Assembly (NCBI GenBank): GCA_010645155.1
Contig: CM021320.1
Span: forward strand, 9,748,478-9,812,477
DNA length: 64,000 bases
Reading direction: 5' to 3'
Source: Tigriopus japonicus
Lineage: Eukaryota; Arthropoda; Copepoda; Harpacticoida; Harpacticidae
In this document: positions 45,735-57,039 of the stretch, piece after piece
Position numbering within the stretch: position 1 is the first letter of the stretch
Layout of the letters: each line of letters starts with the position of its first letter
Notes under the pieces: generated by a model
The model's input: only the letters and a program-made list of their open reading frames with translations
What the model was told of the DNA's origin: nothing
Database searches by the model: none
Position numbers and translations under genes: made by a program

Positions 45735-47240
45735 ATGGCATTGGAAGAAACCGTTTGGAGTTGCGGAGTAAATGTTTTGACCTTTTCTTTAATGGGAAGG
45801 ACGATCTGTAACAAATTATTTTGGCAAATGTTTGTTCAGACCTTATCGTGGACCATGAATTTCAGAAAAAAGTATGGTCTGAGTTTTAATGCTAATTCGA
45901 ACTACAGTAATTATACTGGGCAGGGAGACTTGTACTGGGACATAAGCAACAGGCTCAACACGTCATCATGGGAAGTGGAGGCCACACTTAGGCGCAGGAA
46001 GTTTATCATACCACGTAATGCCTCCAAAGCCATACCGGTCCAAATCAATATTAAGCCTGGTCTTGTCCATGGGTCACGACTTGCCATTTCTCATTTCCAA
46101 ACCACTACTCTACCGATGGGAGGTCATCTTGGTCTTTTAAACTTTAGAGTCTGGACAAGCGGTTGTGATGGTCGATAACCCGGTGGCTTTGGAAACTGTC
46201 ATCCCCAGACAGACTTTTTTGGGCACCATTGAGCGGATCAAAGGGTCCTCAGTGTCTGAGTAGATTCTAAACAGTGCAGAAACCCTTGCATCCTCATCAC
46301 TAGAGCGGCCGAAAATATTTAATTATATATAAAATATTTAATTTAAATGTTTTGCGTTTTTGAGCAGTTTTTAAATATTTGGGCTTTTTCTTGGAAAATT
46401 CTCTTTTTTCTTTGCAATATTTCATGAATCTCTATAATTTCAGTAAATCTTGAAATTTTGATAAAAAATCTGACCTTTCCAAAGACTACATTGTCAAAAT
46501 CTTCCGATTTTTTCGACTCTTTTTGAGGGGAATAGGCAAACTCAAATAAAAAATATAATATTTGATAAAAATATAATATAACAAATATAAATATTGTGGT
46601 CAGCTTGGCCTCGAAAATTACTTTCAGTTAAAACAGAAAACCGTAACTCCAACAAGAAAAAAATATATGGAAACTCTGATTTGAATATTCAACCAAACCT
46701 TAGGCAGTAAAATATTAATTAAATGTAGGGTATAAATAGGGACTGTCAAGAATAACCAGTTTTAATTGCATAATATGATTGTTTAGCTCGAAAGATTTGT
46801 TAATTTATATTTCTGCCATTTCCAATTTTTCATCAAATATTTGGATTTTTTAATCAAAATTTTCAGAAATGCCAATTTATTGACCAAAACTCTTCACAAA
46901 TTTAAATATTTTTTAAATATTTGGTTGTGATTTAAATGTTTTTTTAAATATTTTGATGTTTTTTTCTTAAATATTATTTAAATATTTGGGCTTCAAAATT
47001 AAATATTTTCGGCCGCTCTACTCATCACAAATTTCCAGTGGACCATTCCATGCCAAAGCAAAATACATGAGGGCTATTGAAAAGAGCACATTCGAAAATG
47101 AACCCTCTCAAATAGTTCAGGGTGGTTCGATATTCACACCTGAAGTTGTGAGCCCTTTAGCTCTGCCAAATAGTCAGTTAAAAGTTTCAAATTACCGCCA
47201 AATCAAAAATTTAGTTTCTTGTCTAGAAATGTCATAATCA
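45735..47240 (+). pseudogene. Ty3/gypsy-like polyprotein remnant (end of protease and PR-RT linker)
   Basis: The first 147-codon frame has MNFRKKYGLSFNAN, like the MDFLxKYGL motif after the gypsy protease, then FIIPRNASKAIPV. A frameshifted continuation reads SGQAVVMVDNPVALE and IPRQTFLGTIERIKG, matching in style the linker between gypsy protease and reverse transcriptase. The same frame resumes after the hAT-like element at 46301-47020 (from 47021) and runs to a stop at 47237. At least one frameshift and one in-frame stop were present before the insertion. The assignment rests on short motifs. Confidence 0.45.
46301..47020. mobile_element. hAT-like MITE, 720 bp (TAGAGCGGCCG family)
   Basis: Perfect TIRs of 23 bp beginning TAGAGCGGCCGAAAATATTT, and a perfect 8-bp target duplication CTCATCAC (46293-46300, 47021-47028). 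The interior is AT-rich with iterated AAATATTTAA. It splits the gypsy-like remnant. A truncated sister copy is at 52868-53102. Confidence 0.95.
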
Positions 47241-47662
47241 GTGTTGCCAGATGCCGAGTAATTACCCATTTGTGGGGTAATTTTGACATTAATTGGGTTG
47301 GAAATTTGGTCACTGGGTATTACCCAAAGCTCTAAAATCAATATCTTTTCCTCAAAAATGAAATTGCCAAAAGGTAAAATGTTTCATAATTATTTGTAGT
47401 TTTTTTTGTTTATCCTCAAGCTGGAGCAACAAATTTAGTTTGCGAGCTTGATTTGACCCGGCTTTACGAAGATCTGTCGGCAACATTCGAGTCGAATGAG
47501 ATCGAATGAGAGTTCAATATTTCATTTATTCAACAACAAAAAAATTGGTCAAAGGCTCCTCCCAGGACTCTCCGATACTTTTCCTCTCTGATATTTCTCC
47601 TTGGCCACGTTATTAAACCCACGTTCTTAAAGCGTGATGATTGCCCTCGTCTGATTTGAGAC
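47241..47662. other. No gene seen; LINE 5' region
   Basis: Contains a GGGTAATTACCC-like inverted motif near 47264-47285 and the presumed 5' untranslated part of the LINE that follows. Limits not visible. Confidence 0.35.
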
Positions 47663-49349
47663 ATGGACTTGTCTCAAATCAAAGTGAGCGATGAGGCCAG
47701 GAAATGCTTGGACTTAGCCACCCGAGATAAAGACTTTTCTTCCATTAACAAACCGTTTATAGTGGAAGCCCTGATGGCACTTGTTCAAAGCCTTACGACT
47801 AAAATTCAAATAGAAAACTTGCCATCACAAACTGATATGATTGTAAGAATGCTAACGCAGATCTCAGCCCGGCCAGTTAGACCCAATCGTCCAACGCACT
47901 GAAATATGCAAAAAACACCGTACACAGGTTTGCAAAAAGAAAGATAGCAGTGTCCAAAGCTCCATCAGTTTGGACTGATGAAGTATAAAAAATGTGGTTG
48001 TAACAAAGAAAATTGCCCATATTCTCATCCTTTCATGTGTCTAAATTCAATGAAGAACAAGGTATGTTACAACAAGAAGTGTACCAAAGTTTATATAAAA
48101 GGAACTTCTAGAAGACGACCCCTTTCAAATGTTCCAACGACCAATCATCACGAGCAAAACCAAACCGCTCCCCCCTCAAGGCCCTTTCATAGACCTCTTG
48201 TCCCGCCTTTTTCCGAATTCCCCCTCAATTCAACATCCCACCCCTGAACAAACTTATCCAAACGCGTTTTCACACGCGATAAATCCCCAAGTTGCATTGA
48301 AGCAAATCTCGCAACCAACATTCGTTCCTCGAGAAGCTTTTTTACGGTTGGAAAGCATGGTTTACACCATGGTATCGCTAATGCAGCAAAGAGCGATCTA
48401 CCCATAACGGGAATATATGTAAATGTTCAATGTCTTATTTCGAAAAACAACGCGACAAAAATGAGATCGCTTGAAGAACTGGCCCTTGAAAACCAACATA
48501 GTTTTATATCTATGACGGAAACATGGCTGAGACCAGGGATCTTTTTTAGACGAAGAAATCAATCTTCGAGGTTTCTCACTGTACCGTTGCGACAGATTAA
48601 AACCAGAGAACCCACAATTTCCGCACGGAGGTGTGTGCCTCTATTTAAAAAATGAACTTCATGCGCAGTGTAGCAAAATGTCCAACGGAGAAGTTGATGT
48701 GATGGTTTGTCACATACAATGTTTGGACCTAACTTTAGTAACTATATAGCGACCTCCATCTTGCTCTTACAAATTCTTAGTCGAAGCTCTGAAATTTTTG
48801 GACCTTGAAATGGGAAGGTGTTCAAATTTAATTAGGCTTGGAGACTTCAACTTTCCCTCTAACTTGGTTGAATGACAACCAAGCTCCAGCGGATCTTTTC
48901 CTAGATAAAGCTCGACTTCATTTGACGCTTTCGAAGATTTCTTTTTTGAAATAGTCTCAGCTAGCACATTGGTGTACCTACAAGAGGAAAAAATGTTCTG
49001 GACCTTGTCCTTGCAAATGACCATGAACTAATAAACCATGTGAATGTATCTCCTTCCAACCTTTCGGATCATCACCTCGTTCAAATCCATATGAATATTT
49101 ATCATAAATGCGACCGTAGCTTGCAAAAAAAATCAAAAAAGGTCGGATTAGAAAGATTTATATTTACTGACGCCCATTGGGAACTAATTTCCAATGATAT
49201 TCACAAGCTAAACCTTGTACCCATCTTGGATCAAGAACCCACTGTTGACGAAGCTATTAAACGAACGAATGACAAAGATTTTTGATGAAATCTGTCTAAA
49301 CACCAACATACCGACAAAGCGACCGCACAAAGCTCAAATTGTTGTACCT

Positions 49350-49475
49350 TGTTGAGTCATTGCTCTTGCTCGTATTCTAGTCACTCGTTCTAGTCATTTC
49401 TGTCATATAGTATATAAACGTGTATTGTCTGAATAAAGCGAGGTCAAACTACTATAGTCGGTTCATGACTTAACA
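49350..49475 (+). mobile_element. Solo LTR, 126 bp
   Basis: Begins TGTTGAGTCATTGC and ends GACTTAACA, flanked by a perfect 5-bp duplication TACCT (49345-49349, 49476-49480). It contains TATATAAA at 49411 and AATAAA at 49432, i.e. promoter and poly(A) signals in the right order. No internal retroelement sequence is present, so this is the product of LTR-LTR recombination. Such a short TGTTGA LTR would suit a copia-group element; that is inference. Confidence 0.82.
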
Positions 49476-50264
49476 TACCTAACTATAGGAAAAAAATGTT
49501 TAAAAAGAAATGTAGATTGGGAAATTGTTTAAAGCGGGCAGCAAATTCCTGGCTCCTTCAGGCCATTGCTGGAAAATTAAAGGAGGTTGATGAACAAATC
49601 AAATCATCAATTCACAACGAACAAATGAGGAAAGAGAACAGAGTTATTAATGAAGTAAAAACCAACCCCAAAGCGTTTTATTCATAGGCCAACTCCAAAA
49701 GGAAAGCTAGTCCTAGAGTAGGTCCCTTCAAAAAAACGATGAATCTTTTGACTCGCTCACCCTTGTCAATATATTGGGAGATCAATTCAAGACTGTGTTA
49801 TCTTGTCCGGTTGACGTAATGGAAACTGCGAACAATGACCTGAGCTTTGTAACTGACGGATTGAATTATCTCTCCATTACTTAGAAAGACGCATTAGATG
49901 CCCTACGTATTTATGTCCATCCAGCTCGCCTGGACCCGATGGGATTGCTACTCAATTCCTCGTCAGATGTTCGGAGGTGTTAGCCCCCTGTATTTACATA
50001 CCTCATGAGGCGATCTTTGGACCGGAATGAATTTCCCAATTCACTGAAGCTGGCCCATGTGATACCTCTCTTTAAAGGAGGTGACAAAACTCTACCCGAG
50101 AACGACCCATCTCGTTAATATCAAACATATCCAACGTCTTCGAAAAGATCCTCAAGGTCAAACTACTAGAATATATTGAGCGGAAGAAAATAATTCCGCC
50201 AAATCAACATGGCTTTCGAGCGCACTTCAGTACTATAACCCAGCTTGTTCAACATTTTAGCGAC

Positions 50265-51156
50265 TTTTTTTTTGTATATTTCAGTAGGATTTTGGTGATT
50301 GAACATTTATGGGCGGTATTGCTATTCAGCAATTTTTCCGCCCTCCTACTATTCAACAGCTTAGCATTATTTCAGGTTCGTAGGTGTCATTCGTTGGTCT
50401 TCTCATAAAGTCAGTGGTTCTTTGGGTTTGGTGTCGTTTTGTATTAGTTTGACCAATCCATCTCAAGGTTTCCTCTTTTGGCAAATTGGACAATTCTCTG
50501 CGGTTCAATATTCTTCGTGATGTACGTCCCCTCGTCGATAACATGCCTTTGGAAGTACTGGTCCCTTGTCTCCATTAATGAAGGACATCTGCAAAGAAGG
50601 TGGAATGTTGTCTCTGTTTCGAGACCACATTTTCTGCAAAGTTCATTGTTGTCCAGGCCTATTTTGAACTGAAAGTATCTAACAAAAGCGTGTCCTGTCA
50701 GAAGTCGAACAATTTGGCCGACCTCCGTTCTGTTCATATTCATCACTTTGTCGGAAAAGTGTTGGTCTATTTGGTTTGGTAAAAATATTTTTGTTTGCCT
50801 AAATGATGGCGAATTTATCCATTCAATACTCCATAGCCTTTGTAGTTCAGCCTTTAAACTTGGTTTGACTTTGGAAGTGGGGGGGAGCACAAAGCCTGCC
50901 TTCCCCTTATCGATTGCCTGTTTAGCCAGGCGATCAACAATCTCATTATTTTCGACGCCTGAGTGACCCCGCACCCAGACTTTTACCGTTGTTCTTTTGG
51001 CCAAGTTTGTCATTGCCTCTATACAGTTTTTTAGGGTGAGGGTGTTGTCGTCTCCACTTGAAATGGCTTTAATTGCTGATTGGCTGTCAGTGTATATAAC
51101 AACTTCACTCCATTTTTCTTTGGCCACTATGGAAAGCGCCTTTTGCGTAGCTTTGG
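50265..51156 (-). mobile_element. 5'-truncated LINE carrying RNase H and zinc knuckle
   Basis: On the minus strand the frame starting at 51127 (227 codons) opens with an RNase H C-terminal half: YTDSQSAIKA, then WVRGHSGVENNEIVDRLAKQ with the HxGxxxNExxDxxA pattern. It ends with a knuckle CRKCGLETETTFHLLCRC. The 3' end is a 9-A tail (50265-50273), and the unit is bounded by a 9-bp duplication TTTAGCGAC (50256-50264, 51157-51165). Joining the flanks restores the continuity of the older LINE's RT, so the insertion limits are secure. I-clade type by domain content. Confidence 0.92.
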
Positions 51157-51685
51157 TTTAGCGACATTATTGAAGGATTAAAAGACCATGCATGAATCAG
51201 TAGACGTTATCTACCTTGATTTTACCAAAGCCTTTGACAAAGTAGACCATGGTTTGCTGCTACATCGTCTATCACAGATCTAGGAGTACAAATTGAAGAC
51301 ACTGGAAACTTTAATGTTCATATTCAAGGGAAAGTTATGAAAGCCTTTCAAACCCGAGGATGGATATATCGGACTTTTAAATCAAGGGACAGAATCACAA
51401 TGTTGACCCTGTACAAATCCATCGTTCAGCCCCATCCTGAATACGTCTGGGCCCCTGTGACCTCGGCTGGGTTACAAAAAGTGGAACGAGTACAGCGCGT
51501 GTTCTCTCGAAACATTGATGGAATGCGCGGCCTTAGGTATTGACACAGAGTTGGCAGAGAGGAGACGGTGGGGCAGACAGGCCTATCATTTTGTTGGACA
51601 ATTTTCAGGCCCCAGCTGACCTTTGGCTATGACGTTTTCCAAGGAGTTGTGCCCAAACAAGTTTGTTTCGTTTGTAGGGTTGAAG

Positions 51686-52815
51686 TAGGGGTGGGCGAGA
51701 AGCCGGTGTCGGTGCCAAGGTGTTGACACCAACTTTTTGGGCTTTCGGTGTCGGCATCAATACCAGGTCTCTTGTGCCGACGTTGACGTTCACGATTCAA
51801 AACGTGGTGTGTACACAGTACTAAGAGACCCGCTCTATGTAGTAACTTCTTTCGCTTTTTATGCAAGTTTTATCAGTATTTGGTGTTTCCTTTTCGTTTC
51901 ATTCTAGAGCCATTTATTCTAACTTCAAATGCAGTGTACTTGTAATGCACCAAAATTGCATTGATTTGCCACAACGGTGTTTAAAAGACCACTAGTCTGA
52001 AACCTTCCCTAACTCCTTTTTTAAGGTCTGAAATTGGTCGCTCTGATTTGGTTGACATTGCCTCTTGCCTTCTCCTTTTCCCTTTTTTCTCCTTCCTCAT
52101 ATGTAGAGAGTGACTAATTTCGAGACTGAAGTTGACGTTTTAAACGTGTAATAACTTCAAAATGAGGCAAAAATCTTGATGTCCTTAAAATTTAAGACTG
52201 TTTCTTGAAACAATAAGTAACAATTTGCTGTTAACTGCTGCCAATTACAAATCACTGAGGATGTACCAGAGGCATTCAAACTTAGCAGAGTGAAAAGCGT
52301 ATTTTCGGAATTTCTCTACTTTCCATTCCAGGTCATGCCATAAATGCCGCTTGAGGTCGCTTTTTTCGATTGAATCGTGAACGTCGTTTTGACAAACGTA
52401 CTGCCCGCCCAAAAACTTGATCCCAATTTTGATTGTAAATGTGAAGGACTAAACAAAATCCAATATCATCATTTTTGGTTCCATCATAAACATTAACGCA
52501 ATGCAAGAAAATCACACACCCAGCTAGGGTATTGTAAAATGTAAGCTTATTTTCTCTCTCTCCAATTTATGTTGCACTAACATGGACTTAAATGTCTTTA
52601 GAATGCGTAGGTCTGTCAAAACTGGTGCTCCATAGTACAGTCCAAAAGGGCACATTTTGTTTGACTTAATTATAAGGAACACGCTATCTATGTCAGTGTC
52701 GACACCACGACGTTGATGGGCAACTTCAACTCAGGTGCCGGTGTCGGAGTGGGTGTCAACCTTGTGGTGTCGGTGTCGGAGTCGAGGGCAAAATTGCCGC
52801 TGTCATCCATCCCTA
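51686..52815. mobile_element. Non-autonomous hAT-like element, 1130 bp
   Basis: Left terminus TAGGGGTGGGCGA, right terminus read inward TAGGGATGGATGA. Perfect 8-bp target duplication GGTTGAAG (51678-51685, 52816-52823). Subterminal GGTGTCGGTG units occur at both ends in opposite orientation. It carries the SINE-B body at 52060-52350. Confidence 0.9.
52060..52350 (+). repeat. Headless copy of the SINE-B body
   Basis: Homologous to 27405-27700 over about 290 bp (CTCCTTCCTCATATGTAGAG, GACGTTTTAAACGTGTAA and more) but without the tRNA-like promoter. Lies inside the hAT-like element at 51686-52815. Confidence 0.75.
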
Positions 52816-52867
52816 GGTTGAAGTCAGGGTCACTTGTTGTTTGTTTGGGCACAACTTGAGTAATAAT

Positions 52868-53102
52868 TAGAGCGGCCGAAAATATTTAATTTGGAAGCCC
52901 AAAGATTTAAATAATATTTAAGAAAAAAGCATCAAAATATTTTAAAAAATATTTAAATCACAACCAAATATTTAAAGTTGTGAAGAATTTTGGTAAAAAA
53001 ATTGGCATTTCTGAAAATTTTGATTAAAAAATCCAAATATTTGATGAAAAATTGGAAATGACAGAAATATAAATTAACAAATCTTTCGTGCTAAACAATC
53101 AG
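52868..53102. mobile_element. Truncated TAGAGCGGCCG-family MITE
   Basis: Starts with the same terminus as the 46301 element and matches its right half in reverse to about 53102, where similarity stops at the 3' end of a LINE. The missing part is not seen on the other side of the LINE, so a deletion accompanied or followed that insertion. Confidence 0.85.
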
Positions 53103-53103
53103 A

Positions 53104-54749
53104 TTTTCAGATTTTATTTGGGCAGACAGCAAATACATGTACACAATGATGGTAACCTGTGATGTTTGTAGTGTTGTCTTCGGCGCATCCTGGTTTTGGA
53201 TAACCAGGTCCTCCCATACTGAGTTCATTTTTGGGCCCATTGTGGGCCAGAACAGTGTGTGCAATGTGCACAGTCAGTGTGTCATTTAATGACGTTCACT
53301 GTGGTCTCTACTTGCCCCCTGAGGGTCATAGTCTGGGTCCATTGGTGTCATGATGCTCCGGATTTCTTTCAGCCGCAGCACCGAGAGGATTTGATCCTCC
53401 ACCGGCCTGTCAGGCGCCATTGCCTGGGAAATGGTGTTCCCCATGGCCTGGCACTCCTTGACAAGATGGTGGAACGTCTCATCCCTGTCTCCGCACAGTC
53501 TGCAGACCTTGTCGGTCCTTTGTCTGGAGACAACCTGGTGGTAGTTCAGGTGATTGTGCCCTGTGACTGCCTGTACAACTAGTGAAATTGTGTCTCTGTC
53601 ACACCTCGCAAATTTGAGAGTGTGTGTAGAGCTTGGCTTCGGAAACCATAGCTTTGTCTGCCTACATGTTGGCTCCTTGGCCCACAATGTTGCCCAGATT
53701 GACCTCGCTCTTGTCATGGCTGTGTCTTTGGCAATTGAGAGCGCCATAGGCGCTTTGAATGAGCAATGAGAAAGCCTCCCTTGGCTGGCAAGTTTATCTG
53801 CTCTGTCATTGCCCTGGTTGTCAGAATGGGCTTTTACCCATCCCAGCTGAACATGGTGATCTTGACTGAGATCCATCAGTTCTTTGTGGTATTGGAGCGC
53901 TGTCAGCTCTCCAAATTGCCTTCCTGACATTTTGTGAAGCACTTGCTTGCTGTCTGTAAGAATGAGTATGTCTTGGCCGACTTCTCTCATGTCTTTGGCT
54001 GCTTTTGCAGCCATTAGGATGGCTAAGACTTCGGTCTGTTCAACCGTGACATACCCAGGCAATTTGCCCTTGATCTCTTTGATAGTATGGCCCTGGATTG
54101 TGAGGCTGGCTCCATAGCCCGCCTCATCATCCTTGACACTCCCATCGGTGTACATGACCATCCCAGTGTGGTATACCTTACAGTACACCTCCTCCGGGTA
54201 GTCCAGATCTACTTGGAAGGTCCTCTCCCATTCTGTGGTGGTCGGGATCTTGTCTAAGACCACATCAATCCCCAGGGTCTGAGCCTCCTTGATATTCAAG
54301 AAGATATGCCCTCTTTTGTTTTTGGTTCCAATGCCGTCCCATCTAGTGGGATTTCTGCCCTGGATCCGGACCTGACTCATGGCCGCCAGCATCCTCAGCC
54401 TGATGGGCAGAGGCATGACATCCATGATGATCTCCAACCCTTTGGTAGGGGTACTCCTGAGAAAAGAGCCCATACTAGTGAGCCCCAGTCTCTGCAACTT
54501 CATAAGATGCTTCTTATTGGCAACCGCACGACGAATGTTTACAAAAATCCGCTCGTCAGCTGTCCTCGTTTGAGGCTTGTCAACAAATCTCAAAAACTGT
54601 TCCTTCTGTAGGCGAGAGTTGTCTCTTAGTACTATAATGGCTTGTATCAATCCAAAACAAGTAACAAATATTGATGATGACAGAGTAACAGTTCTACAAA
54701 TGAAATGCATAATAATAGTCAGGATAGAGGAATCTCTGTAACTTTTCAT
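53104..54749 (-). pseudogene. 5'-truncated LINE ORF2: RT thumb, RNase H, zinc knuckle
   Basis: A 487-codon frame ends at 53286. Residues 90-120 (FLRSTPTKGLEIIMDVMPLP) match the region after the RT thumb in I/R1/Jockey-type elements. An intact RNase H follows: MYTDGSVKDD, EQTEVLAILMA, ILTDSKQ and a WVKAHSDNQGNDRADKLA block, so all four acidic positions are kept. The knuckle is CRLCGDRDETFHHLVKEC. Polymerase and endonuclease are missing, so the copy is dead on arrival despite the clean frame. The 3' end carries AATAAA on the minus strand near 53120. The long open frame suggests recent insertion. Confidence 0.88.
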
Positions 54750-55059
54750 AAAAATGATGTGGTGCCTAAAAACTATGTTAATAACTTACAGAAAAAATAC
54801 AAACGTAGGTACTTTTGTTATGTTCAATTAATGAGGGGAAGGAGATATTTTTGGTACGTATTAAGTTCATAAAAACATATCGTGTTTTTTCCAACACATC
54901 ATGGTGCTAATACTATTTGAAACTTAAACTTAATACTAAAATCACAATGTTGGAAAGTACATTTTCACAATATTCAATTTCTTTTAGTTTATCCTCCATT
55001 AAAGGAATTGTAATTAACATGATTTTCATGTTCTGGTGAGTGTATAATAGGTCTCTATT

Positions 55060-55400
55060 GAAGGTCAATTAAACAGATGTAGTACTTTCTTTAAATGACG
55101 TTCACATTTATTATACAATGTTGTTTGTCCCTATTCAATTGTTTCCGAACCAAATATTTCCCATTTTGGCATAATACACCTGGTTTTTCATTTTATTGAT
55201 TTATATTTTCAGACAAAAGATTGCACTTAATCTAGAAAGCACTATCATATTGCACAATAGGTGTACCAAATTGCAAAGAGAAAGTATATTGAAGCTAACA
55301 AATTATTTCTAAACTAACAACGACACAGAAATGGGACATGAAAGTGCAGTAGTTGTTTTATTTTGTTCATATGTCTAGTTCCTTTTCCATTCACATTTTG
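55060..55400. repeat. Interspersed repeat, antisense relative of 20469-20930
   Basis: The reverse complement shares AAAATAAAACAAC, CATTTCTGTGTCGT, TATACTTTCTCTTTG and GCAATCTTTTGTCT blocks with 20515-20940. Family not classified. Confidence 0.5.
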
Positions 55401-55894
55401 TGAAAACTATGTTGTGTCACAATGTTCTTTACAAGTTTTCAAAATTCCTTCATTTTTCTCTCTGCTTTTGTTCCTAACCCACTCTATGATCAATCTTGCT
55501 TTCACATCCCGTCGTTATCTAAAGATGTTTTTGCATTATTTTACTCAGCCGCAAGTAAAAATGGCACATTACAAATCTCAAGTATCGAAACTATTAAGAA
55601 AACATTTCCGAAATGCGGCTGTATATCCTCTAAGGCTTTATATTTTAGGCTGAAAAAATTATTGTCCTCTCACTTTTCTTGCTCGTGTATTTCCACTCTA
55701 AATGAGCCGGTCTGCAGGTAGGCTTCATTTTTCAGGTGGGTTAGGTCAAAATTCAGCCAGGCAGGCTGAAAAAATGGCTGGCCTGCCACTTTCGCCTGTC
55801 CGTGTATTTCCACCCTTAAGAGTCATGAGGTCAGTTTTTTGAAAGTACTTTCTCGGATAGTACTTCTCGTAAGCTACCTCCTAGGAAGGAGATT

Positions 55895-56035
55895 AGCAGT
55901 ACTGCCATTTTTGATTCAGGGTTTATGTCTTTTAACTCTCAAAACATCTCTGGCTGTGGTTAGTTTTCAAACCCAAAAACCTAAGCAAGGACCAGCATCG
56001 CAATTCCTTGGAAAAAATTGATTTCGAAACGCATC
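55895..56035. mobile_element. Fragment of the TAGTGATGTGTTTCGA MITE family
   Basis: Right end ...TTTCGAAACGCATCAGTA and a GCAGTACTGCCATTTTT block correspond to the right half of the element at 8103-8418, with substantial divergence. The left half is not recognisable. Confidence 0.45.
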
Positions 56036-56782
56036 AGTAGTAACTACTGAAGTGAGTTTTTAAAAGTGCTACCTCAGAGGAAGCTACGATATACCGTAAC
56101 TTTGTGGAATAGTGGAGCTGTTGCGTTCACTTGAGCTAGTTCATTGATATATTTACGGTCGGACTGTAAAAGTTTCTTCGTAAGTACGAGCCACCGCACA
56201 ACGGGTTTCATGAAGACAACTTCTTCAATTAAAGCAGAGTTCGGCATCATCCAATTAATTATAGCGGAACTTTTCCCAAAATATCTCTCAAATCTGCCTT
56301 ATACCGTAGACGAAAACAGTCATAGAAATTGTATCTTTGAATTTAGCTCAAGTACTCCTCGCGTGTTTTTTTGAAGCATGCATTTCTAATTACTTTAGGT
56401 TGTTGTCGCAATCGGGATGTCTTTGGAGTTATCTGAGGACCAACCAACCGGAGGTTTTGGGCTCCCTGTCGAGTCCCGGACACGCTCTTACCAAGGGAAC
56501 CCGCTGCTTTCATCGAAAAACCTGTTTTATGTTTAAATATGCTCGCAATAAAACCTCGTTTCCCGGTTAGGCAGTCGAAGACTAACCCTCATACCACGTG
56601 TACGTATATTATTTTCTATCTAGACTCATTCGATAGGGTAAGAGATATTAAGTCATATTATTCTATTATATATCAACCAGAATAGCTTAGGAGAATCGTG
56701 ACAGTTGTTGTAGAGATTGCTGCAGTTAACCAAGCATTATTCCTTTGAATTTTCCACCTTAATCTTTGGTTATTCCGTAGAT

Positions 56783-57031
56783 CAGGGGTCGGCAACCGGT
56801 GGGCCGCGGCCCAAATGTGGGCCCAAGGGTGGTCGTTGGTGGGCCCAGGTGCTATGGAGAAAGTCCAAAATAGTGGGCCCGAGAGCCACCCATAGTACTG
56901 TACTTGTGGGCCCAAAGCTCTTTGACCGCTTATTTGTGGGCCCCTGAACCTACCAATGTTTGTTTGGTGGGCCCCAGACAACACGAATCAAATTTCGTGG
57001 GCCTTAACCCAAAAATGGTTGCCGACCCCTG
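56783..57031. mobile_element. hAT-like MITE, 249 bp, CAGGGGTCGGCAACC termini
   Basis: Both ends read CAGGGGTCGGCAACC inward without mismatch, and the octamer CCGTAGAT is duplicated perfectly (56775-56782, 57032-57039). The interior repeats GTGGGCCC. This terminus is widely conserved among animal hAT families as I recall it. Confidence 0.94.
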
Positions 57032-57039
57032 CCGTAGAT

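Larger units (their letters stand above)
47663..51600 (+). pseudogene. Decayed non-LTR retrotransposon (CCCH ORF1, APE endonuclease, RT)
   Basis: The order of conserved blocks is intact but frames are broken. An ORF1-like frame (47663-47902) is followed by a Cys/His-rich stretch (CGCNKENCPYSHPFMC, about 47990-48035). The endonuclease has NVQCLISKN and MTETWL (48430-48530), LIRLGDFNFPSN (48825-48865) and SDHHLVQIH (49068-49095). The reverse transcriptase has LAHVIPLFKGGDK (50048-50090), QHGFRAHFSTITQLVQHFSD up to 50264, and VIYLDFTKAFDKVDHGLLLH after 51200. The thumb/C-terminus has SGWIYRTF-like and QRVFSRNIDGM blocks (51345-51530). The FADD block is missing, so an internal deletion lies near 51280. 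A solo LTR (49350-49475) and a second LINE (50265-51156) are inserted in it. CR1/Jockey-like by motif order. Confidence 0.85.
54750..56774. other. Repeat-derived intergenic sequence, no gene
   Basis: Contains the antisense copy of the 20469-20837 repeat (about 55060-55400) and a MITE fragment near 55895. Short overlapping frames at 55363-55721 look fortuitous. Confidence 0.45.

Noticed and set aside
47264..47290. Start of another hAT-like element at CAGTGTTGCCAGATGCC (47241)
   Set aside because: No matching right terminus or octamer duplication found; the TGTTGCCGAC match at 47478-47487 is too weak.
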